A stretch of 64,000 bases of DNA from Mangrovimicrobium sp033283325 (GTDB lineage: Bacteria; Pseudomonadota; Gammaproteobacteria; Pseudomonadales; Halieaceae), in NCBI GenBank assembly GCA_033283325.1, contig JAWMQO010000004.1, positions 186,001 to 250,000 on the forward strand, in the 5' to 3' direction. The position numbers were made by a program, and so were the translations under genes. This document shows, piece by piece, positions 1-8,883 of this stretch (its first letter is position 1; each line of letters starts with the position of its first letter). Below the pieces are notes generated by a model that saw only the letters and a list, made by a program, of their open reading frames with translations, made no database searches and was not told where the DNA came from.

Positions 1-80
1 TAGTGTTTCCCGCTCAAAGATTCATCCTCCTGTCTCAGGCGTAGTATAGTTCGCCTGTTCGCGGAACCCGGAGAGAAAAA

Positions 81-671
81 ATGCCGCATCCGGCCAGCAA
101 GCGCTTTGTCGAAGAGGAGGACCTGCTCCAGGACGCCTTTCGCCTGGCGGTAAACATCTTTGAAAGCGGCTTTCGCCCCAGTTTTATTGTCGGCGTCTGG
201 CGTGGCGGCGCATCTGTTGGTATCTATGTACAGGAGTGCCTGCAGTACCTCGGCGTGCCCACTGACCACATCGCCATTCGCACCTCCTACCGGGGTATGG
301 AGAGTTACCTGAGCACCCTCGGCAGCCCCGAGAGCATACGTGTCCATGGCCTGAGGTATCTCTACGAGAACCTCGACAGGGATGATCGCCTGCTGATCAT
401 CGACGATGTCTTCAGCAGCGGCTACAACATCGAGGCCGTGATCGAACGCCTGCAGGCCAAGTGCAAGCGCAATATGCCCGAGGAAACCCGGGTCGCGGTG
501 GTCTATTACAAGCCCGGGCACAACCGCACCGGCCGCGTTCCCGACTATTACCGGCACGAAACCGACGACTGGTTGGTCCTGCCCTATGAACTGCAGGGGT
601 TGAGCGAAGAGGAAATCGCCCGGCACAAACCCTGGATGCTGCCCATCCTGGAGGAACGCAAGCCCGGCTGA
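81..671 (+). CDS. Hypoxanthine-type phosphoribosyltransferase family protein
   Basis: A type I phosphoribosyltransferase fold of 196 residues. The PRPP loop is clear as LLIIDDVFSSGYN around residues 104-116, with the paired acidic residues D108-D109. An early WRGGASVG segment at 40-47 fits the pyrophosphate loop. Family members transfer phosphoribose from PRPP to a purine base in the cytoplasm (salvage). The base specificity here cannot be read from sequence; hypoxanthine/guanine is the usual annotation for this branch. GGAGAG lies six bases before the ATG. The gene stands alone, convergent with the next gene. Confidence 0.8.
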   Translation: MPHPASKRFVEEEDLLQDAFRLAVNIFESGFRPSFIVGVWRGGASVGIYVQECLQYLGVPTDHIAIRTSYRGMESYLSTLGSPESIRVHGLRYLYENLDRDDRLLIIDDVFSSGYNIEAVIERLQAKCKRNMPEETRVAVVYYKPGHNRTGRVPDYYRHETDDWLVLPYELQGLSEEEIARHKPWMLPILEERKPG

Positions 672-743
672 CGCCGTCCCCGCGCACGAGTGAAGCCCGA
701 TCCCCGCCACACGGCTCTGGCCAATGCGGGGAAAACGCAAAGC

Positions 744-1304
744 TCAACTGTTCGAGTACAAGCTCCTCTGGTACCAGAGCATCACGTCTTCGATGATGAT
801 GTCCCCATGACCGCCAACATAAGTTCGCATCTCGCCATCGCTCGCCCCAGTCGCTCCCACGATAAGCGTAATGTGATTCTCCTGCGCGGGCAGGAACTTT
901 CGGCCATCGACAAAGAAATAGTAGCTTCGGATGGGCGAGGGGTCGAAATGCCGGTAGAGTTCCAGCGCGTGGTTTTCGCGAAGCTTCCAGTCATATCCGA
1001 TGGTCAGCAGAGTCTCCACGCTGACAGGCAGCGTGGGTTCAGTGTTCACCAGGCACCCCAACTCTGACTGTTCTGCCATGGAACGCAGCTTCAGCTGCAT
1101 CATGACTTTGGCCTTGTCCGAACCCTGCACGAAGTCGCCTGGCAATGGGAATTTAAAGGTTCTGTAGGAACTGATGGGGTCAACCGCCTGACCAATTGCT
1201 AGCGGGTTGAGCGCGTCCCCCGCGAAGTCAGCGGGCACACGGGCGGTATGGAGCCTCAGCGCCCCATCCATGAGCACCTGGTAATCCGCAAAAGTATCGT
1301 TCAT
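744..1304 (-). CDS. Hypothetical protein, 186 aa
   Basis: I do not recognise this protein. It has no signal peptide or membrane segment and looks like a soluble, mixed alpha/beta cytoplasmic protein. Its aromatic-rich C-terminal half includes YYFFVDGR and IIIEDVMLWYQ. A GGGGAG motif lies about eight bases before the ATG, which supports the start. It is transcribed away from the carrier gene at 1512 and towards the phosphoribosyltransferase. Coding looks real because the amino-acid composition is normal, whereas the overlapping plus-strand frame gives a low-complexity product. Confidence 0.6.
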   Translation of the reverse strand: MNDTFADYQVLMDGALRLHTARVPADFAGDALNPLAIGQAVDPISSYRTFKFPLPGDFVQGSDKAKVMMQLKLRSMAEQSELGCLVNTEPTLPVSVETLLTIGYDWKLRENHALELYRHFDPSPIRSYYFFVDGRKFLPAQENHITLIVGATGASDGEMRTYVGGHGDIIIEDVMLWYQRSLYSNS

Positions 1305-1511
1305 CCCTGAACTCCCCGGCCAGTGGAAGGCTCGTGTTGCGAGTGCTGTGAAGGAAGCTATAGAGGCTCAGGCTAGCCGGGTACAACCCGGATTGCGATT
1401 ACAGCCAGTAACATCAGGCTGGCCTTGAGCCCATAAAAAGAATACAAGGTAACTGAAGATAGAAAGATTCGGAGTAAACCCAACCAGGCAGAATGGAGTT
1501 AACCGCGAGCG

Positions 1512-3134
1512 ATGCTGCGACACTTCACCCGAATTGAACGCTTCTTTTCCCTGTTCACGACGCTCCGGGCCGGCGAGGGCCTGGTCGCGGTACAGCTCTG
1601 CCTGCAGGCCTTCGCCATCATGTGCGCCTACTACATGCTGAAGGTCATCCGCGAGCCGATGATCCTGGCGGAGGGCTCTGCCGAACTCAAGGCTTACAGC
1701 ACTGCTCTGCAGGCCCTGCTATTGATGGTAATCGTCCCCATTTTCGCGATGATGTATCACCGCAGCCCTGGCCAGACAGAGAAGCACCACCTGTTCCGCA
1801 ACACCCTGCTGTTTTTTCTCAGTAACCTCCTGCTGTTTGCCCTGGGGCAGGCCTATGGCTTACCGGTAGCCATTGCATTCTATGTCTGGCTGGGCATCTT
1901 CTCGGTGATGGTTGTCGCCCTGTTCTGGGCCTTCGCCGCCGACCTTTTCAACCTCCGCTCGGGTCAGCGGATATTTCCGCTTATTGCCGCGGCAGTAGCC
2001 CTTGGGGCACTGCTGGGCTCCGGAATGGCCCACCAGATAGACCAGGCTGTCGGCCACGCGGGCGTCATGCTGTTTGCCTTCGCGCTACTGTGCATACCCT
2101 GCTGGTTCTGCGCCCGCTCTGACGGATTGATACCCCCGGAGTCCCGTTGCGTAATCGAGAACGATGGACAGGCGCGGCCGAGACACCCCTTCATCCACGG
2201 CTTTACAATCGTGTGGCAGAGCCAGACCCTGCGGCTGATGGCGGTACTGGTGATACTGCTCAATCTGATCAATACCAACGGGGAATATATTCTCGCCAGC
2301 TTCGTTACTGACTACACAGACGATCTCAGCGGCGCTGAAGCCGACGACTACATCGGCCAGTTCTACTCCCGCTATTTCTTTTTTATTACCCTGCTGAGTT
2401 TCCTGCTCCAGCTCTTCGTGGTCTCCCGAATCTATGACCGCATCGGGATTGCCGGAGCACTGTATATTTTGCCCGTTTTGATGATGATCAATTACAGCCT
2501 GATTGCACTGTTTCCTGTGCTTGCGGTTGCTCGTATCGCCCTGATGCTCGAGAACAGCGTCAACTATTCGATCGGCACCACGACCCGACATGCGCTCTTC
2601 CTGCCGGTACCGAGGGACGAGAAGTACATCGGCAAAAATACCATAGACACCTTTTTCTACCGTCTCGGCGACGTCTTGTCCGGCAGTTTCGTCTTCCTGG
2701 CCAGCGGCGTGGCGATGTTCGGCCTGACCGAGTTCGTCCTGGTTAACGCCATGCTGGCCAGCTTGCTGCTCCTGGTGTCCATCGCCCTCGGCAGGCGCCA
2801 CCGGGGAGATGCGGCGGCAGCCCTGGCCAACCAGCCCCCGGTTGCTACCAATGCCCTGGACGACCTCAGCATACCCTCCGGCCAACTGAGTCAATTGCAG
2901 ATTGCGGCAGACACCTTCTATGACCCTGATCTCGGCGATGCACTGCGCTACCTGGCCTTGCTGGAAGGCGACAAGCGACTGCCGCCCTGGATCAAGTTCG
3001 ATGGACTGAACCGCCGCTTCGACTTTCACCCGCCCGCTGAAAGTATCGGCAGCCTGCGCATCCGGATCATCGCGCGCGACTTCGAAGGCCTGCAGGCAGA
3101 GGTCAGCTTCATTCTCAATTACGGATCGCCGTAA
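1512..3134 (+). CDS. ATP/ADP-translocase-like (MFS-related) carrier with C-terminal cadherin-like domain
   Basis: About the first 430 residues form a polytopic inner-membrane protein with roughly twelve hydrophobic spans. Its N-terminal signature (YYMLKVIREPMIL, followed by a long MFS-like core) resembles NTP/NDP antiporter-like proteins found in free-living bacteria. The substrate is unknown. Residues about 440-540 are different: NALDDLSIPSG, then DPDLGDALRYLA, LPPWIKFD and SLRIRIIARDFEG match the pattern of dystroglycan-type cadherin-like (putative Ig) domains, which normally sit outside the cytoplasm. The fusion is in one frame with no sign of error. The gene is monocistronic, with about 200 bases upstream. 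Confidence 0.65.
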   Translation: MLRHFTRIERFFSLFTTLRAGEGLVAVQLCLQAFAIMCAYYMLKVIREPMILAEGSAELKAYSTALQALLLMVIVPIFAMMYHRSPGQTEKHHLFRNTLLFFLSNLLLFALGQAYGLPVAIAFYVWLGIFSVMVVALFWAFAADLFNLRSGQRIFPLIAAAVALGALLGSGMAHQIDQAVGHAGVMLFAFALLCIPCWFCARSDGLIPPESRCVIENDGQARPRHPFIHGFTIVWQSQTLRLMAVLVILLNLINTNGEYILASFVTDYTDDLSGAEADDYIGQFYSRYFFFITLLSFLLQLFVVSRIYDRIGIAGALYILPVLMMINYSLIALFPVLAVARIALMLENSVNYSIGTTTRHALFLPVPRDEKYIGKNTIDTFFYRLGDVLSGSFVFLASGVAMFGLTEFVLVNAMLASLLLLVSIALGRRHRGDAAAALANQPPVATNALDDLSIPSGQLSQLQIAADTFYDPDLGDALRYLALLEGDKRLPPWIKFDGLNRRFDFHPPAESIGSLRIRIIARDFEGLQAEVSFILNYGSP

Positions 3135-3168
3135 GTGTTCAAGGTGCCGGGTTCTATCGTAGGGTGGA

Positions 3169-5082
3169 TTACTGGTCCGAAGTTCGCCAGGCCTCGTCAA
3201 CAATCAGGTCACGCCGCTTGAGTATGGCCTCGATCTGGCGTGGGTGAAGGTAGGGACGTAATTCGGCATCAAGCTTGCCTTTCTCGAGGGCCATCAATCG
3301 ATTAACCAGTAGGTCTGACACCAGTAGATCAACCTTGCGATACTGCTTCGGCCGTTTCTCGTTAGCGCGAAACGCCAGGCTGTGGTCAATGAAACGCAAC
3401 ATGAAGTCATCCTTTGTCCAGAGGATATTGGTCAGGTTGCGATCCTCGTTGTGAATCAGGATATCGAAGACAAAACGCAAGCGGTACTGTTCTGCCTGCT
3501 TGCAGTAACCGGTAAACGGCAACTTCTCCTCGAGGCGGTCCCGTTCATTGATCGTATCATTGATCCAGTCCACCAGGGCCCCTGGACGCCCCTCCACTTC
3601 GCTCACCACCGCGGTGGGCACCATTTGCAGATCGAGCATGCGGTCGATTTTATACGCCGCCACGTCATAGACGTAGCGATCCGCATCGTCGTAGCGCTTG
3701 GAAATATAGGATTTTTTGTTTTCCAGCCCCGGGACAGTATCCTCGTACTTGAACGCCGCTTCATTGACGCTACCATCGAGTTCCTGCCGTACCAGTTTGG
3801 GACGGGTCACGCCCGTACCGATATCCTCTATCGAGGTGACCGGCGCGGTGCGCATAAATTCCTCGAGCTCGGGGTCTTCCATCCCGGACAGTTCGAGAGA
3901 CAGCTTGCGTACCTCAGCCACGGGCTGGGACTGCCCGGGCTCTCCCAGGTAATGCACGTAGCTCTGCCCTCCCTCGCTGACCAGGGCGGATGCACGCCCC
4001 TTGTAAACTGAAGTGAGCATGCCCGTATCGAGGCGTATTGCGAGTCCATCCATACGGGATTCAACATTGCCCCGGGTGGGTGTGTGGCCCATTACCAATT
4101 GCCTGGCGCCCACCTTCTTCAGGAAGACCTCGGTGTTCCAGGATTCCGCATAAGGATGACAGAGCGCCGTACCGCGATACCAGTTGAGGCTGTCGTCGCT
4201 GAACACGAAAGCATCCTGCAATTCGAAAACCTTGACCAGGGGGTCGAACCAGTCAGCCCTGACCCGGGGATTTTCTGCCGCGAAGGCCTCGGCCCGGGCA
4301 TTCAGGAACGGCAGGCGCTGGTGATAGCCCACGTGCCAGGGCATGACGCCCGCCGCCCGCAACGCCGCCATGTTGTCGAGGAAACTCCGCAAATCGCCCA
4401 TCATTTCCCGGTTGAGCTCCTCGAGACTCTCCTCTGCCGGGGAGCGGGCAATACCCCCGTGCATATAGACCTTGTCGTTGATGCGCAGGGCAAAGGTCTG
4501 CTCGAGTAACCAGTCTCCTATTTCGCCACCCGGTGAAAATGCCTTGCGCAGGGCGACGAAACCAGGGGGATATTTGCTCTCGAAATTCGCCCGGACCTGG
4601 GCCTCATCACCTTCCGGATTATCCACCCGGTACGCCTTCCATAGCGCACTGCGGTCCGCCTCGGTCTCGTCGGGCGCGAACGCAGCAAATTCCGCATCCG
4701 ATACATAGCGCAGGTCGCCGGTCAGTACCATGACCTCGTGATTGCCCAGGGTCAGGTGCACATCGCCGCCAACCTGCCTGGCCTGTAGCTGAAGTTGCAT
4801 GAGCAGTTCGACGACTTTCCGTGAATCAGGGCCGCGATCTACAAGATCTCCGAGCGAGACCAGATGGGTATCGCCACCTGCCCAGTCGAGGTTTTCATCC
4901 ACGACACCCAATTCCCGTAACAGGGCGGTCCAGTCGGTGAATGCACCATGAACGTCGGCGAAGGCGACTACCTTGCTATCGGTGTCGAACTGATAGCCGG
5001 ATGTCGCTGACACAACCGGCGATAGAAGCAAGACGAGTGTGATGCACACTCCCTGTGCCAGCCTGATTACTGATAGTTGCAC
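3169..5082 (-). CDS. Secreted PPP-type metallophosphatase fused to a PI3K/Fam20-like kinase domain
   Basis: Two domains follow a signal peptide (residues 1-26, ending SPVVSA). The first is a calcineurin-like phosphatase with metal-binding motifs in order: DVHG (D43, H45), GDLVDRG (78-84), GNHE (113-116) and a late MGHTP. The second, from about residue 430 to 600, has an AAFKYED segment (candidate lysine K445), LIHNEDRNLTN (candidate catalytic D547) and IDHSLAF (candidate metal-binding D566). This layout resembles PI3K-like or Fam20-like kinases. The chosen start is GTG at 5082, because AGGAG lies six bases upstream and the signal peptide follows at once; an earlier in-frame ATG at 5217 would bury the signal peptide. 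The protein is likely periplasmic. Substrates are unknown. Confidence 0.65.
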   Translation of the reverse strand: MQLSVIRLAQGVCITLVLLLSPVVSATSGYQFDTDSKVVAFADVHGAFTDWTALLRELGVVDENLDWAGGDTHLVSLGDLVDRGPDSRKVVELLMQLQLQARQVGGDVHLTLGNHEVMVLTGDLRYVSDAEFAAFAPDETEADRSALWKAYRVDNPEGDEAQVRANFESKYPPGFVALRKAFSPGGEIGDWLLEQTFALRINDKVYMHGGIARSPAEESLEELNREMMGDLRSFLDNMAALRAAGVMPWHVGYHQRLPFLNARAEAFAAENPRVRADWFDPLVKVFELQDAFVFSDDSLNWYRGTALCHPYAESWNTEVFLKKVGARQLVMGHTPTRGNVESRMDGLAIRLDTGMLTSVYKGRASALVSEGGQSYVHYLGEPGQSQPVAEVRKLSLELSGMEDPELEEFMRTAPVTSIEDIGTGVTRPKLVRQELDGSVNEAAFKYEDTVPGLENKKSYISKRYDDADRYVYDVAAYKIDRMLDLQMVPTAVVSEVEGRPGALVDWINDTINERDRLEEKLPFTGYCKQAEQYRLRFVFDILIHNEDRNLTNILWTKDDFMLRFIDHSLAFRANEKRPKQYRKVDLLVSDLLVNRLMALEKGKLDAELRPYLHPRQIEAILKRRDLIVDEAWRTSDQ

Positions 5083-5353
5083 CCTGCTCTCCTGCGATTT
5101 CCTTCTCGCGACGGTCGGGCAAACTACGACCTCTGCGCCGCCGGTTAAAGCTGAGTCTAGTAGAGTTTCCCCATAAGCGCCTGAGTTAACGGGGCAGTCT
5201 GATCCAGCGCCACTCACAGTGTCTGGACGCCGATGAACTGCGTCGCTTCACGGCCGTTACGAGTGGCGAGTAGTAGCCGCAGAAACCGGCGTAAAGCCGC
5301 AAGACTTGATCGACTGCTGCACCAGGGCGATGTGAGGGGATGCCCTGATTCCG

Positions 5354-6259
5354 TCAGCCGATAGCCAGGCCAAGACCGAGCAGCATACCAAAAGCCATCG
5401 CGATAAACGCCAGCCGCGCAGTCAGTGGGCGCAGTATGCTGGCACCGCTATCCGCATCGATTCGTGCGACAGCAAGAGCCCATGGCAGGCTGGCCCAGGC
5501 AATCAATACCCACGGGCCGCAGGCGCCGAGGACTACAAAAGCCGGCAGTGCGAGGTAAGCCATCGCGATCAGCGTCCTCAGCGCCCTGACGCTCACAAGT
5601 GGACCGTGTCGTACGGCGATAGTGCGCCAGCCTTTCGCGGTGTCCCAATCACGGTCCCGGAGATCGTCGATAACAGAAACCCCGGTGACGAGCGCGCCTA
5701 CCGGCAAACCCACTACCCACACCTGCCACGGTAGATGCTCCGCCTGCCCATGGGCGGCAGCCTGGATGTAGTAGATCCCCACAACCGCCACGAGTCCAAA
5801 CATGGTGAAAAATACGGGCTCGGTAAGGCCCTTCCTGACGTAGGCGGGACCGCCCGCATAGGCGAAACTCGCGATGATCCCGACCAGGCCGAGCAGTACA
5901 ACCGGCAATCCACCGACCGAGTAAAGGTAGGGACCGGGGAGCAGAGCGAGCGCAAAGCAGAGGACTGTCGCCGCGCGCAGGCGCCCCAGCGGCAGGGTAC
6001 CAGCGGCCACGGCATCGTTGAGTTCAGGGTGCTCGCGGATATCCGGATGCCTCCGCAGTAACTCATGGTTATCGAGGAATACGCCACCAAGGTGTACGAA
6101 CCAGCTGGCGAGAAAGCCCAGTAACGCAGGCATTGGCGCAAACACATTATCGTGCATGGCAAGACCGACACCGACAGCCACCGGTGCGAGTGCCGTCGGC
6201 AGGGTATGTCCGGGGTACAACAGGAGTTGAACCCATAGCTGGCGAGTGGACAGATCCAT
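5354..6259 (-). CDS. UbiA-family prenyltransferase (MenA-like)
   Basis: An integral membrane protein of 301 residues with eight or nine hydrophobic helices. The second aspartate-rich motif is clear as DDLRDRDWD, followed by the family-typical KGWRTIAVRHG stretch. The first Asp-rich motif is unusual: the expected NDxxD pattern is replaced by LDNHELLRRHPD near residue 67. Family members move a polyprenyl chain onto an aromatic ring in quinone or related lipid synthesis; the acceptor is not predictable. ATG at 6259 is preferred over TTG at 6262, with GGAGG nine bases upstream. No other quinone gene is adjacent. Confidence 0.7.
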   Translation of the reverse strand: MDLSTRQLWVQLLLYPGHTLPTALAPVAVGVGLAMHDNVFAPMPALLGFLASWFVHLGGVFLDNHELLRRHPDIREHPELNDAVAAGTLPLGRLRAATVLCFALALLPGPYLYSVGGLPVVLLGLVGIIASFAYAGGPAYVRKGLTEPVFFTMFGLVAVVGIYYIQAAAHGQAEHLPWQVWVVGLPVGALVTGVSVIDDLRDRDWDTAKGWRTIAVRHGPLVSVRALRTLIAMAYLALPAFVVLGACGPWVLIAWASLPWALAVARIDADSGASILRPLTARLAFIAMAFGMLLGLGLAIG

Positions 6260-6526
6260 CAAAATTTTCCTCCGGGGTGTCCCGTCAACGCAATCACGAA
6301 ATTCACGCCATGCAGCTGCAAAAAATGCGACATCCAGATTCCTCTCTTGTGCAAAGTGTCAATATTTATAGGCCAAAAGTGTGAAGCAGGCCCAGTGTGA
6401 GGTAGTTAGCAGAATTTTACATTGCAGTTGTTAAGCTGCAAAAACAGGTCGATAGTGAATATCAGGCGCAGGCAACTGCGCCCAGGATGAGGTCCCGGTA
6501 GAGGCTCGATAAGACAGGGGGTACCT

Positions 6527-6811
6527 ATGATAACTAGAGCATCTGTCCTGGCTGTACTGACACTGACAAGTCAACTGACGCTGGCGGAATCCGCAGCGGA
6601 AATTTACGCAAAGTTTGGCAGCAATGACGTCGCTGAGCAGATCGCCGTGGAGAGTGAACGCAGTTCTCCGCCGGCGGCCGCAAGCGACAGCCAGATCAAG
6701 TCGCTGGAGCGCGATCTCAGGCCGAGCCTGCAATCCAAGCTCGATGCCCTGATGGACTTTGAAATGGAGTCCCGGGAGAGCGATCGAGAAGCAATCGCCA
6801 GCGTCGACTGA
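6527..6811 (+). CDS. Small secreted hypothetical protein, 94 aa
   Basis: A short protein with a typical signal peptide (hydrophobic core at residues 5-17, cleavage expected after LTLA), then a polar, charged, helix-rich mature part of about 75 residues. No conserved family is recognised. A CAGGGGG run lies upstream of the ATG. It is flanked by the UbiA gene (divergent) and a P450 gene (convergent). Function is unknown; periplasmic location is inferred. Confidence 0.5.
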   Translation: MITRASVLAVLTLTSQLTLAESAAEIYAKFGSNDVAEQIAVESERSSPPAAASDSQIKSLERDLRPSLQSKLDALMDFEMESRESDREAIASVD

Positions 6812-6848
6812 GCCGGGTTTGGCCAGGCTTTACCAGCCCTGGTCGTGT

Positions 6849-8120
6849 TCAGACATCCCAGGCCAGGGGCAGGTTGCGTATCGACAGCAAGCCCGGATAG
6901 ACGGTTGAATCCGCGCCGGGCTTGATACGAAACTCCGGTATCCGCTTGAACCATTCATCGAGCAGGATGCGCAGTTCGCGACGCGCCAGCGGAGCTCCCA
7001 GGCAGAGGTGGACGCCGAGTACAAAGGTCGCGTGGCGGTTCGGCTCCCGTCGCGGATCGAATGTACGCGGGTCGGAGAAGCGCGTTGGGTCAAAATTCCC
7101 CGCGGGATTGACACACTGTACTGTCTCGCCCGCCTTGATGGTGACACCGTGCCATTCGAAATCCATCTTCGCCTTGCGCGAGGAACTGAGGATGGGCTGG
7201 GTGCGCAGGAACTCCTCCACCGCGCTGTCGATGACCTCCGGTTGCTCGCGAATACACCGCTGGATTTCAGGCTGCAGCGCCATGCGACGAAACATCTGGC
7301 TGATGGTCGCCGCCACCGTGTCGAGCCCGCCAAGCCAGAGAAACCAGACCATACCGATTTTTTCGTCGTCGGTGAGCGCTTTTCCTTCGATTCGGCCATG
7401 GACGATCTGTGACACCAGGCAGTCGTCGGGCTCACGCTCCTTCTCGGCGATAAAACCGCGCAAAAACTCCAGCACCGAACGAAGGGCCGCCTGGATTTTC
7501 TCCAGTTCCCCCGAGTGCAGGATATCCCACTCCCAGGCCAGGAATTGTTCGAACATCGGTGGGGGAAAACCCATCAGACCCATGAATATCCGCACTGGAT
7601 AGACCCGACCGAAATCCCAGGCGACATCGACTTCCCCCTTGTCGGCGAACTTGTCGATCATTTCCGCCGCCAGGGCCCGCATGTCATCCTGCATCAGGTT
7701 CAGGCGCTTCGGTGTGAAGTGCGGCATCAGGTAACGACGGTATTTCCCGTGTTCGGGTGGATCGATGGCCAGGGGAATAGAACGGAAGGTCTCACCGATA
7801 AGCGCCTGGAATTCCGCCGTACCGCGATTGGAAAAACACTCGTTGTCGGTGTAGACCCGATTGATATCGTCATAGTGGGTGACGACCCAGTTGCCGTTGC
7901 CGGCACCCGCTATGGCACCCAGGCCGCTTTGCACCGGTACGTTGTACAGCAAGCGGGGAATTTCCGGGCCCGCCAACCAGCCGCAGGGCGCATAGGGATC
8001 GACCAGATCGTTGGGGACAGAGCCCATAGCCCAGTTGATATCGACGATCAGCTCTCTCGGTACATGCGGCGGCGCGTCAAAATCGGCGCGGATATCGTCC
8101 AGAGTCCGTGGCTGTGGCAT
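6849..8120 (-). CDS. Cytochrome P450
   Basis: A soluble class I bacterial P450 of 423 residues, the usual length. The heme loop is FVLGVHLCLG with C373 as axial thiolate; the consensus second Gly is Val here. The I-helix oxygen-activation segment reads LGGLDTVAAT, and the K-helix region reads EEFLRTQP. Such enzymes hydroxylate small hydrophobic substrates using electrons from a ferredoxin and reductase. No redox partner gene is nearby, so partners must be encoded elsewhere. The neighbouring genes give no firm clue to the substrate. Confidence 0.9.
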   Translation of the reverse strand: MPQPRTLDDIRADFDAPPHVPRELIVDINWAMGSVPNDLVDPYAPCGWLAGPEIPRLLYNVPVQSGLGAIAGAGNGNWVVTHYDDINRVYTDNECFSNRGTAEFQALIGETFRSIPLAIDPPEHGKYRRYLMPHFTPKRLNLMQDDMRALAAEMIDKFADKGEVDVAWDFGRVYPVRIFMGLMGFPPPMFEQFLAWEWDILHSGELEKIQAALRSVLEFLRGFIAEKEREPDDCLVSQIVHGRIEGKALTDDEKIGMVWFLWLGGLDTVAATISQMFRRMALQPEIQRCIREQPEVIDSAVEEFLRTQPILSSSRKAKMDFEWHGVTIKAGETVQCVNPAGNFDPTRFSDPRTFDPRREPNRHATFVLGVHLCLGAPLARRELRILLDEWFKRIPEFRIKPGADSTVYPGLLSIRNLPLAWDV

Positions 8121-8307
8121 ATCGCTCTCGCTTCCTGATTTTATTGTCTGAGCAAGGTTAGACCGCTCCGTGCGCCATATCCACTGTTACCGGGGATTCT
8201 GTCGTTACTGTAATCAAACTCCCGGCGACAGCGCTGGCCCCGGGTAATCACCCGGTGAGGGTCTACAATCAAAGCAAGGCCACTATGATGATGGACAGGG
8301 CTAACTC

Positions 8308-8883
8308 TTGATCCGCCTGCTCGTGCTCCGCCTGACAGTACTCGCCGTGATGCTCCTGACCGGGAATCCGGGCTTCGCGTCATTTCGCTGTGGCACTGCC
8401 CTCGTAGACAAGGGGGACTGGCCGGTGGAAGTACAGGAGCGCTGCGGAGACCCGGACTACGTGGTCGTCTACCCGGCCCAGGTCCTGCCGGGCTTTGGTG
8501 TGACAACGACTATCGAGCACTGGTACTACAACCCCGGCGCGCAGGGGCTCATCACCCGTCTGGAGTTTCGCAATGGCATTTTGCACCGGGAAGATTCCCT
8601 GGGTTACGGATTCCAGGCCCCGCGCGACCTCGGCTGTTCCAGCGGTTTCCTGCGAGAAGGGCTGAGTGAATATGAACTCCTCAGTCGCTGTGGAACTCCC
8701 TTGTCGGAGCGAGTGTACTGGCGATCTTTCAGCAGGGACGATCGGGGCTACCCATCGGAAGCAATCGCCGTAATGCCGATCAAGGAGTGGTTGTACGAAC
8801 TCGGCCCCAACCACTTCCGCCGGGTGGTGGTTTTACACAACGGATTTGTCGTCGATATCAGGACCGACGACAAACCCCATTAG
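8308..8883 (+). CDS. DUF2845 domain-containing secreted protein
   Basis: A signal peptide (residues 1 to about 25) is followed by a cysteine-containing mature protein. It shows two repeats of the DUF2845 pattern: FRCGTALVDKGD with RCGDPDYV, and later CSSGFLREG with SRCGTPLSERVYW. Family function is unknown, and periplasmic location is inferred. The start is TTG at 8308, because an upstream ATGATGATG in the same frame runs into a stop just before it. It converges with the PepSY gene and overlaps its end by four bases. Confidence 0.75.
   Translation: MIRLLVLRLTVLAVMLLTGNPGFASFRCGTALVDKGDWPVEVQERCGDPDYVVVYPAQVLPGFGVTTTIEHWYYNPGAQGLITRLEFRNGILHREDSLGYGFQAPRDLGCSSGFLREGLSEYELLSRCGTPLSERVYWRSFSRDDRGYPSEAIAVMPIKEWLYELGPNHFRRVVVLHNGFVVDIRTDDKPH

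Noticed and set aside
690..1067. Plus-strand open frame of 125 codons opposite the hypothetical gene at 744-1304
   Set aside because: It lacks a ribosome site, and the minus-strand protein has more natural composition.
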